In this document: positions 19,132-28,800 of the stretch, one piece after another | Layout: each line of letters starts with the position of its first letter | How positions within the stretch are numbered: the stretch's first letter is position 1 | Source of the DNA: Acinetobacter corruptisaponis | GTDB lineage: Bacteria; Pseudomonadota; Gammaproteobacteria; Pseudomonadales; Moraxellaceae | Reading direction: 5' to 3' | Length of the DNA: 64,000 nucleotides | NCBI RefSeq assembly: GCF_030053775.1 | Contig: NZ_CP125669.1 | Span: forward strand, 2,041,962 to 2,105,961 | The notes under the pieces: generated by a model | Told to the model about the DNA's origin: nothing | The model's database searches: none | Seen by the model: the letters and a program-made list of their open reading frames with translations, nothing else | Made by a program: the position numbers and the translations under genes

Positions 19132-19244
19132 TTGAAGTTCTTCTGATCATGCTATCATAACTCATAATCTATCGAATTTTCATTTGTGCTTGTTCACCAA
19201 GTGTTTCTTTTATATAGTCTGAAAACGTCATCTGCAAGTGTTTA

Positions 19245-19331
19245 TGCTCCTTTGCGGTAGAACGAGATTGGGACACTTTCGGGTGTGCTGGAGTCTAAAC
19301 CAGTCTGCTAACCCTCTTTCGTTCTGCCACC
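19245..19331 (+). ncRNA. C4-like structured RNA, copy 1
   Basis: The closing stem GGTAGAACGA (19256-19265) pairs with TCGTTCTGCC (19319-19328), 10 bp with one G-U. Inside are a hairpin ACAC/GTGT and a hairpin CTGG/CCAG whose loop exposes CTAAACC (19295-19301). Conserved flanks are CTCCTTTGCGG on the left and AACCCTCTTT on the right. A TATAGT -10-like hexamer lies at 19213-19218. The pattern resembles phage P1/P7 C4 antisense RNA and, from memory, the abundant C4-like small RNAs reported in A. baumannii. Confidence 0.65.
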
Positions 19332-19372
19332 CTATTTAATCATCTGAGTTCGATATAAAATCCTTGATGAAA

Positions 19373-19378
19373 TATAAT
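19373..19378 (+). promoter_or_regulatory. -10-like hexamer before RNA copy 2
   Basis: A perfect TATAAT lies about 60 bp before the conserved core of copy 2 and downstream of copy 1. TTGATG is too close to be its -35, so the promoter is only suggested. Confidence 0.3.
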
Positions 19379-19433
19379 ACTCGGACACTTCATCCGCAAC
19401 GGTTTGGGGCAAGACTTCAAGTGTCTATAGCCG

Positions 19434-19523
19434 TGCCTCCTTTGCGGTAGAACGGATGAGGGACGCGTTCACGCGTGCTGGTTCTGTATGCCCAGTCTGT
19501 CAACCCTCTTTCGTTCTGCCACC
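19434..19523 (+). ncRNA. C4-like structured RNA, copy 2
   Basis: This is the same fold as copy 1, 190 bp downstream. GGTAGAACG (19446-19454) pairs with CGTTCTGCC (19512-19520). The first inner hairpin has changed on both sides to ACGCG/CGCGT (copy 1 ACAC/GTGT), which is compensatory change and strong support for a real RNA structure. The second hairpin keeps CTGG/CCAG with a different loop. CTCCTTTGCGG and AACCCTCTTT are identical in both copies. It lies immediately upstream of a leader with a third GGTAGAAC. Confidence 0.65.
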
Positions 19524-19541
19524 ATAATCAGGCAATGGTTT

Positions 19542-19573
19542 GGTAGAACTTCTATTTTTATTTAGGGGTTTAG
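19542..19573 (+). promoter_or_regulatory. putative antisense target in leader of 31-codon ORF
   Basis: GGTAGAAC (19542-19549) can pair with GTTCTGCC of either RNA copy. GGGTT (19566-19570), overlapping the Shine-Dalgarno AGGGG (19564-19568), can pair with AACCC, which lies on the correct side of GTTCTGCC in both copies. Copy 1 can also pair its loop CTAAACC with GGTTTAG (19567-19573). The two-part antiparallel complementarity is what C4 RNA uses to hide a ribosome binding site. Confidence 0.45.
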
Positions 19574-19574
19574 T

Positions 19575-19670
19575 ATGCGCACCATTTCTGCTTTTTCATC
19601 GGCAATCATTGCCAAAGCCTTTATTCCCATACATTCCAGCAAACCTTTCATGCTGTTTGATCGTCTATAG
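19575..19670 (+). CDS. 31-residue small protein behind C4-like RNAs
   Basis: The product (MRTISAFSSAIIAKAFIPIH, then SSKPFMLFDRL) is predicted to be small and moderately hydrophobic, with no known family that I recognise. The Shine-Dalgarno AGGGG at 19564-19568 with a 6-nt spacer before ATG is among the best in the window, which is why I list so short a frame. It lies 51 bp after the second RNA element. By analogy with the P1 icd/ant system it would be the translationally controlled target. No larger ORF overlaps its end, so it could also be a remnant. Confidence 0.4.
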   Translation: MRTISAFSSAIIAKAFIPIHSSKPFMLFDRL

Positions 19671-19815
19671 GTTTTACAAACTTTAGATCAGACCAACTAA
19701 AAAATCATATCAACAATAAAGCATGTGAGATGGCTAAGGCACAGTCTTGTCTATTTTCTACGTTCCTGAAAAGACACTGATGTTTTGATCTCATGTATAT
19801 ACAACAAAAAAACTT

Positions 19816-20400
19816 ATGTTCGGTGGTGTGCTTATACCAAATTTGCAAATCTCCTCACGAGCCTTGTCAGTGCTTGATTACTCAAGAAATCTTTTTAACT
19901 TGTATGGATTTCAAGAGGTGGGTGTGGATCGGATTATTAGGGAAACCAATGTGGCGAAAGCAACGTTTTATCGTTATTTTCAGTCCAAAGAAAAACTTAT
20001 AGAACTGTGCCTTGTTTTTCAAAAAGAAACTCTGGAAGAAAAAATCAGCAATATTAAGACGGCTTATCGTCATTCAAATGTGGTTGACCAGTTGAGGAAA
20101 ATCTATCTGCTCCATGTTGATTTAAATGGCCCCTATCATTTGCTGTTTAAGGCTATTTTTGAGCTCGAGAAGTTATATCCCAACGCCTATCAAATTGTTA
20201 TTGAATATAGAACATGGCTACTGGAGCAAATCTGGTCTTTACTGTTAAAAATCAAAACTAGCGCCACAATGGAGGATGCAGCGATATTTTTATTCATTAT
20301 TGATGGTTCTATTATTGATGGGTCTATTGTTGAACTTTTAAGAATGAATTGGGGCGAGAGACAAGATAGCCTGCTGGATTATTTCCTGCTGATGATCTGA
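19816..20400 (+). CDS. TetR/AcrR-family regulator
   Basis: The N-terminal helix-turn-helix domain is clear: SRALSVLDYSRNLFNLYGFQEVGVDRIIRETNVAKATFYRYFQSKEKL (listed in parts; about residues 13-60), with the family's YRYFQSKEKL helix 3. The C-terminal ligand-binding part (60-194) is not assignable. A short tandem repeat lies near residue 165 (DGSIIDGSIVELL, from repeated ATTATTGATGG-like DNA). The start ATG 19816 has no good ribosome binding site. No exporter or enzyme gene is adjacent in divergent orientation, so its target is unknown. Confidence 0.8.
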   Translation: MFGGVLIPNLQISSRALSVLDYSRNLFNLYGFQEVGVDRIIRETNVAKATFYRYFQSKEKLIELCLVFQKETLEEKISNIKTAYRHSNVVDQLRKIYLLHVDLNGPYHLLFKAIFELEKLYPNAYQIVIEYRTWLLEQIWSLLLKIKTSATMEDAAIFLFIIDGSIIDGSIVELLRMNWGERQDSLLDYFLLMI

Positions 20401-20697
20401 TTCTGGTGCATAAAAAAAATGCAATGCCGCTTTACCTGTACAAAAATATTTAATCTTGTATATTCCCTCGTGTAGTGGTGAGTGATCACTACACACAAAT
20501 TGTAGAGTTTGTAACTCAGAAAGAATATACAATTTGCCCTATTCCTCACACAACCCTGAACCTTAGCAAAGCACTTTGATGCTGTATTGATAAGATGAGA
20601 GGATGGTGGATGGGATAAATTAAGTGTAGCTGAATGCAAGGTTACTTGTTTTCTTTGTGTAGAAGTGGTGTTTTTCATACTGTTTTAAGGTCAAGTT
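20401..20697. other. intergenic with 8-bp inverted repeat
   Basis: No gene seen. A perfect inverted repeat GTGTAGTG/CACTACAC with a 9-bp spacer lies at 20470-20494, between the TetR gene and the next membrane protein gene. It could be a regulator operator. Confidence 0.4.
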
Positions 20698-21087
20698 ATG
20701 CAACCTCAAGATCAAAAAGAAATGTTTGATGTTCTGGCCCAACAACGACAGCATCAGCTTTTGGTTGATCGCGCGCTGAAAGTGGTCCTGCCTATTATGG
20801 CATTTCTGCTAAGCGTGATTTGTGCCAACTTAAACTGGCAGTCTACCTTGGGAACTTTTGTGGTGCTGACCATTGCCTTTTATGCGGTGGGGATTCAGCG
20901 TTTCACTCTTTGGCACTGGCTACTGGTGATTGTGCTGTATGTCTTTGCCGATAATTATTTTAGCTTTAATGGAATCGACCCGAGCCGTTTACGCTTTCAG
21001 CTTTCCACCATGCTGGTGTTTGTAGGAATTGTGGGTATTGGCCGCCCTTATATTGATCGCTGGTTAATGAAATCTAATCATAAATAA
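20698..21087 (+). CDS. small multi-pass membrane protein
   Basis: I do not recognise a named family. The 129-residue protein has a short cytoplasmic N-terminus with many Gln and charged residues, then four hydrophobic helices (about 26-45, 48-68, 72-92, 100-118) and a basic tail (DRWLMKSNHK). AAGGTC about 8 bp before the ATG is a reasonable ribosome binding site. It resembles conserved hypothetical membrane proteins of Acinetobacter. It stands alone; no partner gene suggests a role. Confidence 0.65.
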   Translation: MQPQDQKEMFDVLAQQRQHQLLVDRALKVVLPIMAFLLSVICANLNWQSTLGTFVVLTIAFYAVGIQRFTLWHWLLVIVLYVFADNYFSFNGIDPSRLRFQLSTMLVFVGIVGIGRPYIDRWLMKSNHK

Positions 21088-21119
21088 CCTGAGTTAGGCT
21101 TCAAGACTTCTCTAACTTA

Positions 21120-21330
21120 TTGGAAAAATTCTTGGTGGAATCTTGCCGAGTGCTCATCCAATTTCAGGATCAACCTGCGGCTCGCCTTACTTTGGTTTCG
21201 CCCAAAGTAAGCAAAGGCATTGTCATCCGCAAAACTCGTTGACTACCATCAGCTAATTAATGAATCGCAGAAACAATACTTTATTAACGGAGTCCTGTCT
21301 CAAACAATTGCGGATGACGTTTCCGAGTAT
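21120..21330. repeat. inverted-repeat intergenic element
   Basis: It contains a perfect 10-bp hairpin CTTACTTTGG/CCAAAGTAAG at 21186-21211. An 11-bp perfect inverted repeat GTCATCCGCAA (21222-21232) and TTGCGGATGAC (21308-21318) encloses about 75 bp. No ORF is credible. The ACTTTGG...CCAAAGT hairpin is reminiscent of interspersed hairpin repeats in proteobacterial intergenic DNA, but only one copy is visible here. Confidence 0.5.
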
Positions 21331-21370
21331 CATATTTCACTTAGAATTTTATATTTAACTCAGATTAAAT

Positions 21371-21399
21371 AAAAAAACGCCGCAATTGCGGCGTTTTTT
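21371..21399 (-). terminator. fadD terminator
   Basis: AAAAAACGCCGCAA and TTGCGGCGTTTTTT form a near-uninterrupted GC-rich palindrome with T runs on both strands, 10 bp beyond the fadD stop. Confidence 0.92.
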
Positions 21400-21409
21400 A
21401 CAGCACAGC

Positions 21410-23089
21410 TTAAGCTGGTTTACGTAAATCTTTACGCAGGATTTTACCAACGTTTGATTTAGGCAATTCATCCATAAACTCAACATAACGTGGGCACTTG
21501 TAGCCAGTTAGGTTTTGTTTTGCATAAGCAAGCACTTCTTCAGTGGTTAAAGATGGATCTTTCTTCACAATGAACAACTTCGGCACTTCGCCTGATTTTT
21601 CATCTGGAACACCAATTGCAGCCACTTCCAATACTTTCGGATGTTTTGCAATCACTTCTTCAATTTCACTTGGGTAAACGTTGAAGCCAGATACCAAGAT
21701 CATGTCTTTCTTACGGTCTACAATCTTGAAGTAACCGCGTGTGTCCATGACACCGACATCGCCAGTACGGAAGAAACCATCTTTCGTCATGACTTTTTCA
21801 GTTTCATCAGGACGGTTCCAGTAGCCTTTCATGACTTGAGGGCCACGAATCGAGATTTCACCCTGTTCGCCCTGAGCAACTTCATTACCATCATCATCAA
21901 GCAATGCAACTTCGGTCAACGGCAATGGAATACCAATTGTGCCACTGAACTCCGTGGTTGCTGGTGGGTTTGCTGTTGCAACTGGTGAAGTTTCAGACAA
22001 GCCATAACCTTCAATGATGATGGTGCCTGTCACTTTTTTCCACGCTTCAGCAGTCGATGGCAATACTGCCATACCACCACCCATCGCCATCTTCAATTTG
22101 CTATGGTCAAGCTGCTTGAACTCTTCGTTATTCACCAAGGCATTGAACAATGTGTTCACTGCTGGGAAGAATGAAGGCTGGTATTTACGCAACTCGCCCA
22201 CAACCGCTGGAAGATCACGCGGGTTAGGAATCAGGATATTGGCCTGACCTTTATACATCCCATACATGGCACACACCATGAATGCAAAGATGTGGTAAAG
22301 CGGCAATGCACACACAATACGGTCTTCTTTGGTGCCATCACCTTCACCAAACTTGCTTGAGAAGATGGCTTCACATTGTAATAAGTTTGATACAAGGTTA
22401 CGGTGAGTCAACTCAGCGCCTTTTGAAACACCTGTTGTACCACCCGTATATTGAAGTACAGCCGTGTCGCTTAAAGTCAGGCTTGGACGCTTGTAGTTGC
22501 TTGGGCTGACTTTGTTCAACGCAGTGTTGAACTTCACATGGCCAGGGATGCTCCATGCTGGAATTTGCTTACGAACCTTGCGTAAAACAAAGTTTACGAT
22601 GGTGCCTTTAAGCGTACCCAACATATCCCCTACAGAGGCAACAATCACATGCTTCACAGGTGTTTTGCCAATGATGCTTTGATATACGCTGGCAAAGTTT
22701 TCAATGATCACCAGTGCTTCAGCACCTGAGTCATTTAACTGATGCTCAAGCTCACGCGCTGTATAGAGCGGATTCACGTTCACAAGTACCAGACCTGCAC
22801 GGAACACACCCAATGCCACCACTGGATACTGGAATACGTTCGGCATCATCACCGCAACACGCGATCCTTTTGCCAAACCAAGGCTTTGTAGGTAGGTTGC
22901 GAATTTACGGCTAGCGACTTCTAATTCATTATACGTTAAAACTTTATCCATAAAGATAAAGGCATCACGTGAACCAAATTTTTGGAAATTGCGTTCAAAA
23001 ATATCAACAAGTGAGGTGTTTTCAGCAGGCAGTGCAACTGTTTCTGGAATTCCTGTCTTTTGGTATTCAGCAAACCAAATCTTTTCCAT
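21410..23089 (-). CDS. fadD: long-chain acyl-CoA synthetase
   Basis: A 559-residue adenylate-forming enzyme that activates long-chain fatty acids with ATP and CoA for beta-oxidation or lipid recycling. The AMP-binding signature YTGGTTGVSKGAELTHRN lies near residues 214-231, the acyl-adenylate motif GYGLSETSPV near 355, and the C-terminal hinge DRKKDMILVSGFNVYPSEIE near 455. The catalytic Lys is in SNVGKILRKDLR. It is monocistronic. The upstream region contains a short palindrome, GTAAC-N3-GTTAC, that may be a regulator site. Confidence 0.93.
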   Translation of the reverse strand: MEKIWFAEYQKTGIPETVALPAENTSLVDIFERNFQKFGSRDAFIFMDKVLTYNELEVASRKFATYLQSLGLAKGSRVAVMMPNVFQYPVVALGVFRAGLVLVNVNPLYTARELEHQLNDSGAEALVIIENFASVYQSIIGKTPVKHVIVASVGDMLGTLKGTIVNFVLRKVRKQIPAWSIPGHVKFNTALNKVSPSNYKRPSLTLSDTAVLQYTGGTTGVSKGAELTHRNLVSNLLQCEAIFSSKFGEGDGTKEDRIVCALPLYHIFAFMVCAMYGMYKGQANILIPNPRDLPAVVGELRKYQPSFFPAVNTLFNALVNNEEFKQLDHSKLKMAMGGGMAVLPSTAEAWKKVTGTIIIEGYGLSETSPVATANPPATTEFSGTIGIPLPLTEVALLDDDGNEVAQGEQGEISIRGPQVMKGYWNRPDETEKVMTKDGFFRTGDVGVMDTRGYFKIVDRKKDMILVSGFNVYPSEIEEVIAKHPKVLEVAAIGVPDEKSGEVPKLFIVKKDPSLTTEEVLAYAKQNLTGYKCPRYVEFMDELPKSNVGKILRKDLRKPA

Positions 23090-23124
23090 AATGCCATTAT
23101 CTCCGAGTGGTAATCCTTAAAAAT

Positions 23125-23137
23125 GTAACAACGTTAC
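23125..23137. promoter_or_regulatory. short palindrome upstream of fadD
   Basis: GTAACAACGTTAC has 5-bp arms and a 3-bp centre, 36 bp before the fadD start. It may be an operator of a fatty-acid regulator. It is too short to assign. Confidence 0.25.
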
Positions 23138-23246
23138 TTTCCATGACAAAACATTTTTTTTAACTTTTTGAATTGCCCTGTCAACCTATTCAAACAATAT
23201 GAATACATTGTCATATATAACGTATTTGTATTACAGAATACTAGCC

Positions 23247-25466
23247 TTATCTCTGAATGAAGAGTCTATTTGCTTTTTGGTATCCCCGTGGTAAAAGTTG
23301 CCCCTTTGTTGCTCTTTTTCCTATATATTTTTGGAGATCATCCCCTTTCAGTTTTAAGTGCTGTTGTCCTGCAGCGACTTGGATTATTTCATCTAACGTC
23401 AGGGTTGTCATGGATAAAATCTGCTCTTTTTCCTCAAGTTGTATCAACTTGTTACCTTTTCCTTTGTTCAGGACAGGCAGTTCGGCCAAGTCAATAATCA
23501 GTAAACGGCCTGATGAACTCAGGATTGCGGCATGGGTGGCCTGCTGAATTGGAAGCAATGGCAAGGCGGTCGCCTTGTCTGCAACAGTTAAGAACGCTTT
23601 ACCTGCCTTGGCGTTGGTATCCAACTGTGCGGCCTGGGTTTTAAAGCCATAGCCATTTGAACTGACGGCAAGCAGCTCACTGTTATCATCCTCAATAAAG
23701 ACCTGAATAAAGGATACGCCACTTGCTGGCGCAAGTTTGGAACTCAGGGGTTCACCCAAACCACGTGCCGATGGCAAACTGCTGATTGGCAAGGCATAGC
23801 TACGCCCTGTCTCATCAAGGAAATACACCCTCTGATTGGTTTTACCCACAGCATGGCTCAAGTATTGGTCACCTGCACGATAATTCAGGTTGGCCGCATC
23901 AACTTCCGCACCTTTGGCGGCACGTACCCACCCAGCCTCAGACAACACCACCGTCACGGTTTCGGCAGGCATTAAATCCTGTTCCTTAATCTGGACGGCA
24001 TCCGCACGCGCAACGATTGGAGAACGTCGGTCATCACCAAACTTTTTCGCATCTTCTTTCAGTTCATTGATAATCAGGCTTTTCAATGATTCTGGATTTG
24101 CCAGTTGTTCACGGATAATGGCTGCTTTTGCCTCCAACTCCTCCTGCTCGCGGCGGATTTCCATTTCTTCAAGCTTGGCCAAATGGCGAAGTTTGAGTTC
24201 CAGAATGGCTTCGGCCTGAATGTCATCAATACCAAAATGCTGCATCAACACAGGTTTCGGCTGGTCTTCCTCACGGATGATGCGAATCACGGTATCAATA
24301 TCAAGGTAGGCAATTAAAAGACCTGCCAGGATATGCAAACGTTTTTCGATTTTATTTAAATGATATTGCAAACGGCGGGTGACGGTTTGCTTACGAATCT
24401 CGATCCATTCCAATAAAATACGGCGAATAGATTTCACCTGCGGACGACCATCGGCCCCAATCATGTTGAGGTTAACGCGATAGCTTGATTCTAAATCTGT
24501 CGTTGCAAATAAATGGCTCATCACTGTTTCCGCATCGACACGATTAGATCGCAATACAATGACTAAACGCGTTGGATTTCGATGATCCGACTCATCACGA
24601 ATATCTGCGACCAGAGGTAACTTCTTCGCAATCATCTGGTCGGCAATTTGAGTCACAACTTTAGAGCCTGAAACCTGATATGGAAGCTCCGTAATCACGA
24701 TTTCATTTTTTTCTACTGTATACACCGCACGTGCCCGATAGCTACCTCGCCCTGTGGTTTGAATCTTTAACAACTCTTCAGGCGGGGTAATGATTTCAGC
24801 TTTGGTCGGTAAGTCTGGTGCAGGAATATATTCCGCCAGTTTTTCATCGGTGGTTTCAGGGTTACGAATCAGCGCAATCGTCCCTTTCACCACCTCACGT
24901 AAATTATGTGGTGGAATATCGGTTGCCATACCCACTGCAATACCTGTCGTACCATTGAGTAGAATATTGGGAATACGGGCGGGTAAAGTGATTGGTTCTT
25001 TCATCGAACCATCAAAGTTGTCCTGCCATTCACTGGTGCCCTGTCCCAACTCGCTCAGCAACAGTTCACTGTAGGCAGAAAGTTTGGCTTCGGTATAACG
25101 CATTGCCGCAAATGATTTTGGATCATCAGGCGAACCCCAGTTGCCCTGTCCTTCAATCAGTGGATAGCGATAGCTAAATGGCTGTGCCATCAACACCATC
25201 GCCTCATAACAGGCAGAGTCACCATGCGGATGATATTTACCGAGTACATCACCCACGGTACGTGCAGACTTCTTTGGCTTGCCTGTTGACTTCAAGCCCA
25301 GCTCGCTCATGGCATAAACAATACGGCGCTGTACGGGTTTTAGGCCATCACTGATATGTGGCAGTGCACGGTCCATAATCACGTACATGGCATAATTGAG
25401 GTAAGCTTGTTCTGTGAATTCGGCTACGGAGCGGTTTTCTGTTGCATGATGTGCAAGGCTGGTCAT
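23247..25466 (-). CDS. parC: topoisomerase IV subunit A
   Basis: ParC is the DNA-cleaving subunit of topoisomerase IV, which decatenates replicated chromosomes. The 739 residues contain the N-terminal breakage-reunion domain with catalytic Tyr124 ([12 protein letters not shown]) and a C-terminal beta-pinwheel (about 490-735). The quinolone-resistance region reads [16 protein letters not shown] with Ser84 and Glu88, both the susceptible residues by A. baumannii numbering. No resistance substitution is therefore seen at those two positions. parE is not adjacent. Confidence 0.95.
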   Translation of the reverse strand: MTSLAHHATENRSVAEFTEQAYLNYAMYVIMDRALPHISDGLKPVQRRIVYAMSELGLKSTGKPKKSARTVGDVLGKYHPHGDSACYEAMVLMAQPFSYRYPLIEGQGNWGSPDDPKSFAAMRYTEAKLSAYSELLLSELGQGTSEWQDNFDGSMKEPITLPARIPNILLNGTTGIAVGMATDIPPHNLREVVKGTIALIRNPETTDEKLAEYIPAPDLPTKAEIITPPEELLKIQTTGRGSYRARAVYTVEKNEIVITELPYQVSGSKVVTQIADQMIAKKLPLVADIRDESDHRNPTRLVIVLRSNRVDAETVMSHLFATTDLESSYRVNLNMIGADGRPQVKSIRRILLEWIEIRKQTVTRRLQYHLNKIEKRLHILAGLLIAYLDIDTVIRIIREEDQPKPVLMQHFGIDDIQAEAILELKLRHLAKLEEMEIRREQEELEAKAAIIREQLANPESLKSLIINELKEDAKKFGDDRRSPIVARADAVQIKEQDLMPAETVTVVLSEAGWVRAAKGAEVDAANLNYRAGDQYLSHAVGKTNQRVYFLDETGRSYALPISSLPSARGLGEPLSSKLAPASGVSFIQVFIEDDNSELLAVSSNGYGFKTQAAQLDTNAKAGKAFLTVADKATALPLLPIQQATHAAILSSSGRLLIIDLAELPVLNKGKGNKLIQLEEKEQILSMTTLTLDEIIQVAAGQQHLKLKGDDLQKYIGKRATKGQLLPRGYQKANRLFIQR

Positions 25467-25817
25467 ATCAGCAAGTCATCCAAAATCATTGTTATCGTCA
25501 ATGCCTTGTATGCTATGACGGAGAAGCTGATGTGACAAGCGTTTGTTGTTGTTTATGCGTCAAGTGGTGTCTTTTTAAAACCAATCAGAATATAAAACTT
25601 AAGATAAGAATTTCTATTAATTTACTGTCACAAAATCGTCATCAAAACGTCACATCGCCTATTTATATTATTAATCTTAATTCTAAAAACCAAATAAATA
25701 ATATAGCGATGAATATTTGGTTTATTTAGATTTCAGGAAAAATTTAATACTCTTAATTTTATTTACAGAGTTATTCACCAAAGTAGATTTTAGTAATATT
25801 CTGTGAAGGAAGTTCGA
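25467..25817. other. AT-rich upstream region of polysaccharide block
   Basis: 351 bp between divergent parC and the large HAD/glycan gene. It is strongly AT-rich from about 25570 on, and no ORF is credible. It must contain both promoters. No JUMPstart element is seen. Confidence 0.6.
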
Positions 25818-28800
25818 ATGAAAAATATTTTATATTACTTAGAGCCACATATTGAGCTAAATGATTCTTTATTTAGGTTTTCAAGTTTAAAAAGTATTTT
25901 ACTTCCAGAAATAAAGGCATTAAAGCAAGCCCACCCAGATTTAAATATAAAAATTATTGTAAGTGATATTATTGCTCATGAACTTGAAGATCAAAAAATC
26001 GAGCATGATTATGTTGACCTGATTATAGTCCCCATTGAAAAGCTTTTATCACTAAACGGGCAATCATATGAACTGTCCATGATGTGGCAAAGTGGTCAGT
26101 ATAGCCATCAGACACTGAACAAATACTCAACATTTTATAAAAAACTGATTGGCAAGCACTTTCAACCAGACCTGATTCTATCCTATGAGTCACCTGCGCC
26201 CTTTCTCAATAGGGCTTATCCAGAAGCAGTCTTACTCAACCTGATGTTTGGTGCATTCTCCAGGGCACCTTACCCAGCGATGTTTACAGCTGATCCATTT
26301 GGCTTATTTGGCAACGCCTTTGCATCTAAATTTAAAGAGCAAATACAAAAAGCTACTTTATCCAGTCAGGAAAAACATGTCCTGACACGTTTCCGTAGAG
26401 AAGTCACTAAAAGCCTCTCAACTTATTTGCCCTTAAAGAAACAAGTTGATGATATTATTTCGAAGTTTGATTCAGTTATTCTATTTGCATGTCAAATTGA
26501 TAATTATTTTGCCTATAATGGATGTGTTGACGGTCAAAGCCAACTCAGTATACTAGAGAATACTTTATTAAAAACACCAGATAATATTGGTGTGGTGGTG
26601 ACTGAACATGGCTATAGCAGACAAATATCAGATGATCTCGTTGTTAAGCTAAAAAATAAATATCCCAACTTTATTTATTTAGAAGAAAAAATCAATGGGG
26701 CCTCACAGTTTTTAATTCCATATTTGGATGGTGTGGTTACCGTTTCTTCATCTCTTGGTTATCAGGCGGCCCTCTGGAAAAAACCATTATTTGTGGTGGG
26801 TTCCTCCCATTTAAATGTGCTTGCCTACAGTTCCCATTATGCAACATTCTGTGGAAAGGTTTTACGTCAGGAACAGTCTAGTAAAGATGCTGAACTCTAT
26901 TATCTTCTCTCCCATTTAAACTTTTCATATCGTTCTGAAGTTTTTGCTGATGGCGCCAAATATCTTGAGATACTGACCCGCATCGCATCTGCATATCGTC
27001 TTTCGGAAGCTGGTTTTGATACATTCGCCCACCAAAAATCCCCAGAAGAAGTTGAGGCAATGCTGATAGGCGATTTTCGTGGCTGGTTACTGAAACAAGA
27101 GTCAGAGAAGTATAAAGACCGAATTTCTCCAGATTATTTACGTATCAGTATTTCGGAATGCAAGGCTGTTTCATTTGATTTATTTGATACCTTGGCCGAA
27201 CGTGACTTTGCAGAGCCGCATGAATTATTCCTGTTCATTGAACCTAGGGTTAGAAAATATCTAAATAATAAAAATTTTATGTTTCATTACTTTAGGAAGC
27301 AGGCTGAGGCTGATGTCCGCAGGCCTACCCATGGCGAATTCGAAGTCACGCTGGATCAAATCTATGAGAAATTCCAAGAAATTACGGGCCTTGGCACTGA
27401 AAAGGTCACGCAGATTAAGCAGATGGAAATCGATGCGGAAATTGCATTGGTGCACCCTAAACGAAAAATGCTGAAAGAGTATAATTTTGCCAGTTTGCTT
27501 GTTGAAAAACGCTCCATTATTACTGATATTTATCATGACCGTACTGTCATTGAAACCATTCTAAAGAAAATCAAGGTCAACCGTTATGCTTCCTTATGGA
27601 TCTCTGCGGAAACCAAAACAAGAAAGCATAATGGAACTTTATATCCAGAGTATATTGACTGGATTCAAACGGCATTGAAACAAAAGGTTCCTGCCTCACG
27701 CTTATTGCATGTGGGTGACAATCGAATTGCCGATGGTGATATGGCCAAAAAATATGGCATGAAAACCTATATATTCCCTAAGGCATTGGATAATTTTAAG
27801 GAGTCTAGGTTAGGTAAAGAGTTTCTGCTTCCTGCCCATAAAATGGGAGGTATTTCCACCTCGGTCATGGCGGGAATATTTGCCAACAAATTTTACTCTG
27901 CGGTCTGGAACAGAAAAAATACTAAAAGTTTCTACAGTGCAGATCCATATCAATATGGTTTCACTACACTGGGACCACTGGTTTTGGGTTTTGTACAATG
28001 GCTATATCATCGGGCCAAGCTTCATAACATCAATCACCTCTATTTCCTTGCCAGAGATGGGTGGGTGCTCAAAAAAGCATATGATGATTTATATAAAGAT
28101 GTTAAGGATGCACCGAAATCATACTATCTATATTGCTCTCGCAGAGCGGTGATGGTGCCCTCCATTCTTTCTGAAGACTGTATTTATGAACTGGTTGACC
28201 AGAATTTCAATGCCAGAAGTATAGAAAGCCTATTAGACAGTCGTTTCGGCTTAAGCTGGAATGAGATTCCATCCGAAATCACAAAACAATATGGCTATAA
28301 ACGCAATGATATTGTGAGTCCTTATTATGAACAGCCTAAACTTAAAAAGTTCCTAACGGCAATTTCAGAAACCATCTTGGCGAAAGCCCAAACAGAACGA
28401 GAAGACTATATTGATTATTTAAACAGTCTGAACTTCATTGAAAATGCAAAGAATAAGGATTGTGCCGTAGTCGATATTGGTTATAGCGGTTCCATGCAGA
28501 TGTATCTGAAAAAAATGTTGGGTTTGGAAACACTGGCTGGATACTATTACCTGACCCACCATCATTCCCGTGATGTATTTAGAAAAGATATCTTTGAAGG
28601 TTATCTGCAAAATCTTGACGATCATAAAATCGGTTTTAGACATTCCCTGAATGACCACGTTTTTATCTTTGAATCAGCATTAAGCTCGCCTGAAGGTAGC
28701 CTGCTTTCTATTCGGGGCAAAGGAAAAGAACGTAAATTCATCTTTTTACATGCCGAAGAGGAAGAAAGACGACAATACCTGGTCAATGCCATACATCGTG

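Noticed and set aside
23257..25177. Plus-strand ORFs opposite parC
   Set aside because: Shadows of parC; no ribosome binding sites or family resemblance.
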